This document shows, one piece after another, positions 1 through 5,326 of a stretch of DNA of 5,326 bases. The notes under the pieces were generated by a model that made no database searches, was not told the origin of the DNA, and saw only the letters and a program-made list of their open reading frames with translations. Position numbers and translations under genes: made by a program. The DNA comes from Candidatus Culexmicrobium profundum (GTDB taxonomy: Archaea; Thermoproteota; Methanomethylicia; Culexarchaeales; Culexmicrobiaceae). The stretch is from the NCBI GenBank assembly GCA_025061245.1, contig JANZKD010000193.1:1-5326 (forward strand). Reading direction: 5' to 3'. Every line of letters begins with the position of its first letter. Positions within the stretch are counted from its first letter, which is position 1.

Positions 1-285
1 TGTAATGCTCCAAGTCCATGTATAATCTGTATATCCGAGAGGTGTATAGTGATCAAAGTGATAGTGGCTTATGGCTAGTATATCGCTTCTTTCAGCATAT
101 TTCAAAACTTTTCTTCTTGCTTCAATCAATGCTTTGTATTCTCTTGGGTGTGGTAATAATCTAAATCTCTTCCCTAGGGATACTCCTGGATCAATCATTA
201 TATTGACATCTGGAGTTTCAATAAATGTGCACATGGATCTAACGCCTAAGCTTTCAAAGGCTAAGGGTTTAATTTTTATTTTCAA
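1..285 (-). CDS. UPF0282 family metallo-beta-lactamase-fold hydrolase, N-terminal 95 residues (partial)
   Basis: The 3' end lies beyond the left edge. The visible 95 residues open with the segment KPLAFESLGVRSMCTFIE, then the strand VNIMIDPGVSLG (27-38), and reach the metal-binding motif HYHFDH at residues 74-79 (H74, H76, D78, H79), the HxHxDH signature of the metallo-beta-lactamase fold. The SLGVRS and IDPGVSLG segments together are what I recognise as the archaeal UPF0282 family, predicted metal-dependent hydrolases without an established substrate. The start is a TTG at 285-283 that shares bases with the TGA stop of the Lsm gene (TTGA), which suggests translational coupling. No other start fits, because residues 1-12 already look like family sequence and the frame does not extend convincingly upstream. 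It is probably a soluble cytoplasmic enzyme. Family assignment is fairly sure; function is unknown. Confidence 0.88.
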   Translation of the reverse strand, partial: MKIKIKPLAFESLGVRSMCTFIETPDVNIMIDPGVSLGKRFRLLPHPREYKALIEARRKVLKYAERSDILAISHYHFDHYTPLGYTDYTWTWSIT

Positions 286-698
286 GGTTTAGTCCTACCA
301 ACTCTGCCAGAAGTGTCACTTCTACCTTTAATTAGTCCCTTTCTCTTTAACTTCCTAATTATTCTCCTAATTTCTTTAGGTTCAATATTTAATATTCTAG
401 CTATCTCATTAACAGTTAATTTGGGTTCTCTTTCCAGAAGATTTAAGACTTTATCTTCAATGGAGTCTTCAACTGTAGATTTAATCTTAATGAATTTAAT
501 GTATCCAACTGATGTTCCAGGGATAACTGTTATTGTTTCCTCACTCTCACTTTCACTAACTTCCTCCAAAATTATGTTTAGGTAATCTGGATCAATACTG
601 ATTAGCCTACCCATGATGATTCTACCGTCAATTAAATGAACTCTTACTAGAGATCCAACCATGCTTGATATTTTTTCAATGTATTCTTCAGCAGGCAC
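282..698 (-). CDS. Lsm (Sm-like) RNA-binding protein with C-terminal winged-helix domain
   Basis: This 138-residue protein has two parts. Residues 5-72 form an Sm fold: Sm1 contains VRVHLIDGRIIMGRLISID (18-36) followed by LNIILEEV with the conserved Asn N41, and Sm2 is VIPGTSVGYIKF (58-69). An acidic loop, SESESEE, joins the two motifs. Residues 77-125 form a winged helix-turn-helix (LTVNEIARILNI, then PKEIRRIIRKLKRKGLIKGR), followed by a basic tail. Archaeal Sm-like proteins form ring oligomers that bind U-rich RNA; adding a winged helix suggests an RNA- or DNA-binding regulator, which is inference. I chose GTG 698 because GGAG lies 11 bases upstream, a TTTAAAAG box lies at 751-758, and the Sm fold starts at once. 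The frame is open up to GTG 776; starting there, or at ATG 761, would add 21-26 residues that do not resemble the family, but leaderless ATG 761 is possible because a second TTTAAA box lies at about 782-789. The gene overlaps UPF0282 by four bases. Confidence 0.82.
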   Translation of the reverse strand: MPAEEYIEKISSMVGSLVRVHLIDGRIIMGRLISIDPDYLNIILEEVSESESEETITVIPGTSVGYIKFIKIKSTVEDSIEDKVLNLLEREPKLTVNEIARILNIEPKEIRRIIRKLKRKGLIKGRSDTSGRVGRTKP

Positions 699-857
699 TC
701 TAAACCACTCTCCACTATAGCTATACTTAACACAAACAAATAAAGAGTAGCTTTTAAACATTATTATCCTTTTCACATCAATTTTAAAGGGGTTAATGAT
801 AAGTTTCCTCAGTTTATCCAGGTCGAATATTGATTATGAGAATTTGAATGTAATTGA

Positions 858-931
858 TGCGGCGGCCGGGATTCGAACCCGGGCTGTGGGCTCGGGAGGC
901 CCATGTCCTAGCCTGGCTAGACGACCGCCGC
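858..931 (-). tRNA. tRNA-Gly, anticodon CCC
   Basis: Read on the minus strand, the 74 bases fold as a full cloverleaf without an intron. The acceptor stem is GCGGCGG paired with CCGCCGC, with discriminator A at 858. The D arm is GTCT/GGAC with a ten-base loop that contains GG. The anticodon stem is TGGGC/GCCCA around the loop CTCCCGA, giving anticodon CCC, which reads GGG glycine codons. The variable loop is CAGC, and the T arm is CCGGG-TTCGAAT-CCCGG. CCA is not encoded; the next bases are TCA. The very G:C-rich stems in an AT-rich region fit a thermophile. A weak TATA-like GTTAAAATG lies about 40 bases upstream (971-979 on the minus strand). The gene points the same way as the Lsm gene downstream, but the latter appears to have its own promoter. 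Confidence 0.96.
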
Positions 932-1045
932 TTTATTTGGGGCTCCTCCTAATGCCTTTCCATCATTGCTCATTTTAACTCTGATCAGTCATCGCCCCTT
1001 AATTACTAGATGATTTTTGCTTGAATAAGTTTTCCCATTAACTTC

Positions 1046-1054
1046 TATAAACTT
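1046..1054 (+). promoter_or_regulatory. Probable archaeal TATA box for the surface protein
   Basis: TATAAACTT lies 37-46 bases upstream of ATG 1092, so transcription would start near 1072 and leave a leader of roughly 20 bases. This leader carries GAAGGTTGA (1082-1090), a partial match to the archaeal Shine-Dalgarno GGAGGTGA just before the ATG. The box favours the 1092 start over the out-of-frame TTG at 1153. Recognition is by eye only. Confidence 0.5.
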
Positions 1055-1091
1055 ATTTTCATCATTGTTATACCTATTATTGAAGGTTGAA

Positions 1092-1959
1092 ATGTCCGAA
1101 AGAGAATTTAGTTATATGAAGCTGCAGTTGATGATTGTCTTATTAATTTTAGTTGGGATTTCAATTTCTTCTCTTTTTATGCCTAGAGAAAATAATTCCT
1201 CCACATCGTGGACCATATCCATTAAACTTGATATTCCCTAGAAATATTTCTGTTGAGCAAGGTGGTTGTGTAAATGTTACTGTCACCATAGTGTTAGAGG
1301 AGTTTTCTGAATTCTCTCATGGTGAGGCCTATTTGTTTGCTTCTATAAGTCAATCGTTCTTTGAAATTAAACCTTATGGCATTTCATGGAATTTTAGTAG
1401 AAGAAAACTTCTTGTTAATCGTTGTGAGAATGCTTCGTCAATTTTAACTATTTACGTTAACTCGGCTACTCGTCCTGGAAATTATACTATTTACGTCCTA
1501 TGCTTTTTAAATGCTTCAATACCTGCTGAATCAGGGACTTGTTTTACAGATTTAACATTAAACGTCTGCGGTAATAATGCTCCAACACCTATTCCTCCTC
1601 ATGAATTGGACGTTTATGTACAAGTCTTCCCTACTGCATATACTGGTTTATTTGCCTCATTTTTACCAAATAGAACAAACACGATTTACGTTATCGTTAG
1701 AAACATGAGGTCATCTTTGGAGGAATATGTTGATGTGACTGTTTTTATCGATGGTGAAGTTGTTCTTTCCAATTATACTACGCTATATCCATATACTGTT
1801 GATCCAATTGAAATTGATATGTCCTTACATGTCTTTAAAATAAAGTTTAAACCGTCAAGGGAAAGACATTTTTTAAGGGTTGTTGCGTCAAGTAGATTTT
1901 ATCCTCAATGTATAGTTAATAAATCCCTTGTAATATCCTCAATTAACACGTTTCCATGA
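1092..1959 (+). CDS. Membrane-anchored or secreted Ig-like surface protein, frameshifted at 1236-1238
   Basis: Two reading frames together make one plausible protein. The first frame (1092-1238) starts with an ATG behind GAAGGTTGA and encodes a short charged N-terminus and a hydrophobic segment at residues 11-30 (LQLMIVLLILVGISISSLFM), then meets TAG at 1239. The second frame continues from 1237 to the TGA at 1957-1959. Removing one C from CCC 1236-1238 fuses them into 288 residues reading ...SIKLDIPRNISVEQGG. The body is beta-rich: VEQGGCVNVTVTI...TIYVNSATRPGNYTIYVL is the pattern of archaeal Ig-like sandwich domains, followed by a proline linker (PTPIPPHELD) and a second beta domain. There are nine N-x-S/T sequons in the body plus two overlapping ones next to the hydrophobic segment, and six cysteines. 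It is likely an extracellular glycoprotein held by, or cleaved after, the N-terminal segment. No C-terminal anchor is visible. Without the fusion, a TTG at 1153 opens a 268-residue frame. The specific role is unknown. Confidence 0.68.
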
Positions 1960-2119
1960 ATATGGCTAAATATAACTTCATCATCAAGTTGCTCAGCTAA
2001 AGCCCATTTACTATAAGTCTTACATTGTAATTAACACTGCTTTAGACGGTTATTTTAAGATGATTTGATAAGTAAGCTTTGTAGAAACCTTGACTGGAGA
2101 TGTTAGCATTTCGAAAATA

Positions 2120-2697
2120 TCATTGAGATGCTTCAATTATTTTGTGAAGTCTTTTTTCGTTTCGTATGGGTGTTCCAAATAACCCTACATATATTTCTCA
2201 ATGCTTTTCAGCGATGGCATTCGGAATTACCTCGTATATTTGATATCCTAATAGCTGATAAAATGCCAGTGCAGGTGAATCATCATTGGAGGTAGAAACA
2301 AGAAGTTTTTCTTGCCTTTTCTTCAACTGTTAAGAGCAAAGTTCTACCAATTCCTTTTCTCTGGTATTCAGGTAAAACTCCTATTGCCACTATCAATAAT
2401 TCCTCCTCATTTAAATCGTAGTAGGATATGAAGCCTATGATGTTTCCATCAGTAACTGCAACAAATGCTGGTAACTTCTTGACTAAAAATTTCCTTCCAA
2501 AGGTTAGCTGTACATCTTCACTCCAAAAGGCTTTGACAATTTCTCCTATTTACTTCACGATTCTTAATGGTGGCTTCTTTAATTGAAAAATCAATTTCTT
2601 CATCCTTAGATGCACAATTAGTGTGTTTTGCGTAAACAGTTCTACCGTATATATAACACTTATACATTCTATTTTCGCCACATATAAAGCAGTTCAT
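2120..2697 (-). pseudogene. GNAT N-acetyltransferase with N-terminal Cys/His cluster, broken by two frameshifts and a TGA
   Basis: The gene starts with ATG 2697, behind GAGAGAGGG, 28 bases after the peptidase stop. The first frame gives MNCFICGENR...HTNC, a CxxC plus HxxC cluster in the first 28 residues that resembles a small zinc ribbon. Removing one A from the run at 2549-2551 joins it to the acetyltransferase core: FVAVTDGNIIGFISYY (beta strands), then LLIVAIGVLPEYQRKGIGRTLL, whose QRKGIG is the Q/RxxGxG/A acetyl-CoA pyrophosphate loop. Removing one A from 2306-2310 restores LLVSTSNDDSPALAFYQLLGYQIYEV, the usual GNAT C-terminal strand-helix. An in-frame TGA follows at 2198-2200, and then 25 further open codons (GLFGTPIRNEKRL) run to TGA at 2120-2122. 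The repaired length is exactly 191 residues plus stop, counting the internal TGA as one residue. The family transfers an acetyl group from acetyl-CoA to an amine; the substrate here is unknown. It could be a real pseudogene or, in part, sequence error. Confidence 0.8.
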
Positions 2698-2725
2698 TTT
2701 AACCCTCTCTCACAATATTTAGACG

Positions 2726-3964
2726 CTATTTGGGTCCTATTAGGTTTAGTAGTGCTATAGCTAAAACTTTTGTTCCATTAATTAGGTCTTCAATTTTAAT
2801 TCTCTCATTTGGTCCGTGAGCCCTAGCATCTTTTGGATCTCTAGGTCCAGCGCCATAATGTACAAATGGTATTCCCTTTTCCCAATAAAATCTGGAGTCA
2901 GCAAAGCCTGTCATACCTTTCACTGGTAATTCTTCATTCAAAACTTTTCTTCCAGCATTTTTTAGAGCTGTTATTAATGGAGAATTCATGGGTGTGGGGC
3001 CAGCAGGTTTTGCTAGTAAAAGTTTCTCCCATTTTATATTTAATTCGGAGTCAACTTTCATGAGGTTTTTAAGTAGGTTAATTAGCTCCTCTTCCACTTC
3101 CTCCGGGTTTTCTTCCGGTGTTATTCGTCTATCAAATCTAATTTCACATTTATCACAGACAACATTTTCTTTCACTCCGCCCTTAATCATGGTGATTACC
3201 ATGGTTGGATGATCTATGCCTTCAATGCTGCATTTTCTCTTCCTAATGTTGTTTTGATATTCATATAGTGTGGTCATGATGAGATGCATCTTCCTTATGG
3301 CGTCGATTCCATTTTCAGGACTTGAGGCATGTGCAGTTTTACCTATTGACGTAACTTTCATCCATAGGCAACCATTTGTTGCATGGCGAATTGAATAGGT
3401 GCCTCCCTCTACAATGGCCATGTCAGCATGAATGTATCCCTTATCTAACAGATATTTAGCTCCTAGAAATCCTCCAGTTTCTTCATCTACTGAGCCAACT
3501 ACTACTAGGTTGCCATTAATCTTTATTCCTGCCTCTCTCAAAGCTGCAGTGGCATAAGTGTATGCTGCTAAGCTACCCTTACAATCCGCAGCTCCTCTAC
3601 CATAAATCCAGTCATCAATTATTTCAGCTCCAAATGGGTCAACTTTCCATCCCTCTCCAGGAGGTACAACATCTAAATGAGGTTGCAGAGCTATGGTGGT
3701 TTTTCCATCTCCTCTAATCCATCCCAAAACGTTTATCCTCCTAGTTTCAAGCCCATATGATTTCACTATCTCCATGGGTACTTCAACTACTTCCACTTCA
3801 AATCCAAGTTTCTCAAATTCATCCATCACAACTCTTGAAACTTCTTCATAAAGTCCTGGTGGATTATCACTTCTAGCTCTTATAAGCCTCCTCAAAAATT
3901 CAATAATATCATCCCTCGAATTTTCAATTATATCTAAAACCTTGCTTTCAACTTCGCTTATCAA
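2726..3964 (-). CDS. M20 family metallopeptidase / ArgE-DapE-type deacylase
   Basis: This is an intact 412-residue protein and the best preserved gene in the window. All M20 landmarks are present: HLDVVPPG with metal ligand H96 and D98; GRGAADCKG with bridging ligand D127; DEETGG with general base E161 and ligand E162; VEGG with ligand E186; TAHAS with H212 in the dimerisation (lid) domain, about residues 200-310; and RAHGPNE with the final ligand H383. The family uses two Zn or Co ions to hydrolyse amide bonds, as in acetylornithine deacetylase, succinyl-diaminopimelate desuccinylase and aminoacyl carboxypeptidases. Sequence alone does not pick the substrate; the length is nearer to the ArgE/DapE group than to short LysK-type enzymes. 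There is no signal peptide, so it is cytoplasmic. The start is TTG 3964, with AGGGG five bases upstream; the first ATG in frame would remove 46 residues of the conserved N-terminus. The GNAT gene follows in the same direction and could pair with a deacylase, which is conjecture. Confidence 0.92.
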   Translation of the reverse strand: MISEVESKVLDIIENSRDDIIEFLRRLIRARSDNPPGLYEEVSRVVMDEFEKLGFEVEVVEVPMEIVKSYGLETRRINVLGWIRGDGKTTIALQPHLDVVPPGEGWKVDPFGAEIIDDWIYGRGAADCKGSLAAYTYATAALREAGIKINGNLVVVGSVDEETGGFLGAKYLLDKGYIHADMAIVEGGTYSIRHATNGCLWMKVTSIGKTAHASSPENGIDAIRKMHLIMTTLYEYQNNIRKRKCSIEGIDHPTMVITMIKGGVKENVVCDKCEIRFDRRITPEENPEEVEEELINLLKNLMKVDSELNIKWEKLLLAKPAGPTPMNSPLITALKNAGRKVLNEELPVKGMTGFADSRFYWEKGIPFVHYGAGPRDPKDARAHGPNERIKIEDLINGTKVLAIALLNLIGPK

Positions 3965-3992
3965 TAAACCCCTAGCTTAAGTTTGAGGAAAT

Positions 3993-4001
3993 GGTATAAA
4001 G
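3993..4001 (-). promoter_or_regulatory. Probable TATA box for the M20 peptidase unit
   Basis: On the minus strand the box reads CTTTATACC, with its centre about 33 bases before the TTG at 3964. Transcription would begin near 3972, leaving a very short leader that still contains the AGGGG ribosome-binding site (3969-3973). It would serve both the peptidase and the GNAT gene 28 bases behind it. Recognition is by eye only. Confidence 0.5.
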
Positions 4002-4140
4002 ATTTTTCCGGATATGATTTTAAATTAGTTTTTATCAATTCCTTCATCTTCAATTTTCATAAGCTATTATTGTAGTGAGTTTAATTTATTTAATGAAACT
4101 ATAATTTCACTGTCTATATTAGGGTAACTAATGAATTGAA

Positions 4141-4147
4141 GTGAGGT
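4141..4147 (+). promoter_or_regulatory. Shine-Dalgarno site of the ExoIII-family gene
   Basis: GTGAGGT sits three bases before ATG 4151 and nine bases before a second in-frame ATG at 4157. Nine bases is the more usual spacing, and the family normally begins MRIISWN, so initiation at 4157 (two residues shorter) is as likely as at 4151. The upstream region 4080-4122 holds several AT-rich stretches (TTTAATTTATTTAA, ACTATAATTT), any of which could be the TATA box; I cannot choose among them. Confidence 0.5.
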
Positions 4148-4150
4148 ATC

Positions 4151-4913
4151 ATGATTATGCGGATAATTTCATGGAATGTTTGCGGATGGAAATCTATTTC
4201 CCAAAGGGGTTTTATTAGAAAAATATTGGATTATGATGCTGACATAATATGTCTTCAAGAAACAAGAACAGAGAAAATCGATTTACCTCTAGAATTTACA
4301 TTTTCAGGCTATAAAGCATATGTTAATTCCTCTCGGCGAAGAGGTTTTCATGGTACAGCTGTAATAACGAAGCTAAAACCCTTAAGAATTATGCGGAAAA
4401 TTGGACACCCTAGATTCGACTTGGAAGGACGTTTTCTAAGACTTGACTTTCCCAATTTTATCCTCATTAACATTTACTTACCTCATGGTGGAAGAAGGAA
4501 GGAGGAAATGAATTACAAACTTGAAGCCTACAATACACTTCTTAACTACCTAGCTAAACTAACTGGGTTTAATGTTATTTTAACAGGTGATTTTAATGTC
4601 GCTCATAAACCAATAGATCTAGCACGGCCGAAGGAGAATGTTAATAATACTATGTTCACCTTAGCAGAAAGACTTAAAATAGATGCGCTGATTAAATTGG
4701 GTTTCATCGACACCTTCAGAAAATTCCATAAAAATGGGGGGTCATTACACTTGGTGGCTTCATGCTTATGATGCTAGGAAGAGAAATATTGGGTGGAGAA
4801 TTGATTACATTTTCATTTCAAGAGGTCTGGAGGATAAATTGAAGGATGCCTTCATCCTATCAGAAGTTGAAGGATCCGATCATTGTCCCGTAGGCATTGA
4901 ATTAGAGCTTTAA
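4151..4913 (+). CDS. xthA: Exonuclease III-family AP endonuclease, frameshifted at G run 4736-4741
   Basis: Two frames encode one EEP-fold nuclease of the ExoIII/ExoA family, which cuts the backbone 5' of abasic sites in base excision repair. The first frame runs from 4151 and stops at 4771 after 206 residues; the second ends at TAA 4911-4913. Dropping one G from the six-G run at 4736-4741 gives a 253-residue protein, the normal family length, reading KNGGHYTWWLHAYDARKRN. Family motifs are in order: SWNVCGW with N9, CLQET with metal ligand E37, NIYLPHG with catalytic Y109, TGDFNVAH with D147 and N149, then YTWW (199-202), IGWRIDYIF with D218, and GSDHCPVGIEL with D243 and H244. The uncorrected 206-residue product lacks the last three motifs and would be inactive. 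It stands alone, divergent from the M20 gene. The symbol follows the bacterial ExoIII name; the archaeal gene may be listed differently. Confidence 0.88.
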
Positions 4914-5140
4914 TATTTATAGTTCTCATTGATGATAGAGTTGTTATTTAAAATATGTTATGCTATACTCATATATTATTAATCCAAGTAAAGTTGATGA
5001 ATCTCTATGGTTTTTAAGTTAGATTTAAATTGTTAAGAATAACTATTCTAGGAGAATTATCGGGGCATTAAATATACTCAATTAAGGTTGACGAAAATCT
5101 AGTTAAATAGCTAGTTGTTAATATTTTTCTAGAATATCTT
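4914..5140 (+). other. AT-rich intergenic region between the AP endonuclease and the creatininase gene
   Basis: I see no open frame of note here on either strand. Immediately after the TAA is a T-rich stretch (TTTAATATTTATAG) that could end transcription. The right half holds four CTAG tetramers within 85 bases (5048, 5099, 5111, 5129) and short dyads: ATTCTAGGAGAAT at 5045-5057, CTAGTTAAATAGCTAG at 5099-5114, and the perfect palindrome TTCTAGAA at 5127-5134. The TTAAATAG in the second one is a candidate TATA box for the creatininase gene. Confidence 0.35.
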
Positions 5141-5147
5141 GGAGTGA
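5141..5147 (+). promoter_or_regulatory. Shine-Dalgarno site deciding the TTG start of the creatininase gene
   Basis: GGAGTGA matches the archaeal consensus GGAGGTGA except for one missing G. It lies six bases before TTG 5154. The TGA at its end is also an in-frame stop for the creatininase frame (5145-5147), so no longer product is possible, and this site fixes the start. Confidence 0.7.
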
Positions 5148-5153
5148 ATTGAC

Positions 5154-5326
5154 TTGGCTTTAACACTTGAAAATTTGACTTGGAGTGAGGTTGCTAGACT
5201 TAATAGAGATAATAGCGTGATTATTATTCCAGTAGGGTCCATTGAGCAGCATGGTTATCACATGCCTTTAAATATTGACTATATTCTGCCATATAAGTTT
5301 GCTTTGATAGCTTCAGAGAAAGTTAG
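5154..5326 (+). CDS. Creatininase-family amidohydrolase, N-terminal 57 residues (partial)
   Basis: The gene starts at TTG 5154 and leaves the window after 57 codons plus two bases. The N-terminus LENLTWSEVARL is followed by the strand VIIIPVGSIEQHGYHMPLNID, the family signature. Metal ligands E31, H33 and D42 correspond to the Glu-His-Asp set of creatininase (E34, H36, D45). The family hydrolyses cyclic or linear amides at a two-metal site. Besides creatininase it includes ArfB, the archaeal formylamine deformylase of the riboflavin and F420 pathways, and MftE, a mycofactocin maturation peptidase. Position 40-42 reads NID where most members have GTD or similar, so substrate preference cannot be guessed. 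The missing C-terminal part holds the remaining ligands. It has its own ribosome-binding site and a 240-base gap upstream, so it likely starts a separate transcript. Confidence 0.85.
   Translation, partial: MALTLENLTWSEVARLNRDNSVIIIPVGSIEQHGYHMPLNIDYILPYKFALIASEKV

Noticed and set aside
71..292. Plus-strand open frame of 73 codons
   Set aside because: It is the antisense shadow of the UPF0282 gene, whose minus-strand reading has a full metal-binding motif.
313..585. Plus-strand open frame of 90 codons
   Set aside because: It is the antisense shadow of the Lsm-winged-helix gene.
796..978. Plus-strand open frame of 60 codons across the tRNA
   Set aside because: It is the antisense reading of tRNA-Gly (AAAGIRTRAVGSGG is the typical artefact of an antisense tRNA) and has no ribosome-binding site.
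1153..1241. TTG 1153 as the true start of the surface protein
   Set aside because: It lacks a Shine-Dalgarno site and a charged N-terminus, while the overlapping frame from ATG 1092 has a ribosome-binding site, a TATA box at proper distance and a clear hydrophobic segment. It stays a fallback if the CCC run is confirmed.
1965..2010. C/D-box small RNA on the minus strand (CTGA, spacer, TGATGATGA)
   Set aside because: A D'-like and C'-like pair is present, but the outer C box and outer D box are missing at the required spacing.
2198..2200. TGA in the GNAT gene as a selenocysteine codon
   Set aside because: There is no selenoprotein family match, no convincing SECIS-like hairpin was seen, and the same gene has two frameshifts, so decay is simpler.
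2866..3212. Two overlapping plus-strand open frames
   Set aside because: Both lie antisense to the intact M20 gene and show no recognisable protein character.

Overview
The window looks like a piece of an archaeal chromosome, probably a thermophile of the TACK lineages. The DNA is AT-rich, but the tRNA has an almost pure G:C acceptor stem and T stem. It carries a UPF0282 metallo-hydrolase and an Lsm-winged-helix protein, both families I know from archaea. Promoters look like TATA boxes, several starts are TTG or GTG, and the Shine-Dalgarno sites match GGAGGTGA. No exact genus can be given from sequence reading alone.

Layout. Bases 1-931 form a minus-strand block: tRNA-Gly(CCC), then a small RNA-binding protein with an N-terminal Lsm fold and a C-terminal winged helix, then a UPF0282 metallo-beta-lactamase-fold protein whose TTG start overlaps the preceding stop (TTGA). 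UPF0282 runs off the left edge. Bases 1092-1959 on the plus strand hold a membrane-anchored or secreted, sequon-rich, beta-sandwich surface protein, read in two frames. Bases 2120-3964 on the minus strand hold an intact M20-family metallopeptidase/deacylase followed 28 bases later by a broken GNAT acetyltransferase. Bases 4151-4913 on the plus strand hold an ExoIII-type AP endonuclease with one frameshift at a six-G run. A creatininase-family amidohydrolase starts at 5154 and runs off the right edge.

Functional picture. The genes are a mix of RNA handling (tRNA, Lsm), DNA repair (ExoIII family), hydrolases of uncertain substrate (UPF0282, M20, creatininase) and cell-surface material. Only the Lsm/UPF0282 pair and the M20/GNAT pair look like co-transcribed units. 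No mobile element, CRISPR array or defence island was seen.

The most notable observation is that three genes are broken by four frameshifts, and each is repaired by removing exactly one base from a homopolymer run (CCC, AAA, AAAAA, GGGGGG). This points either to homopolymer insertion errors in the underlying sequence or to recent gene inactivation or slippage. The GNAT also has an in-frame TGA, which homopolymer error alone does not explain.
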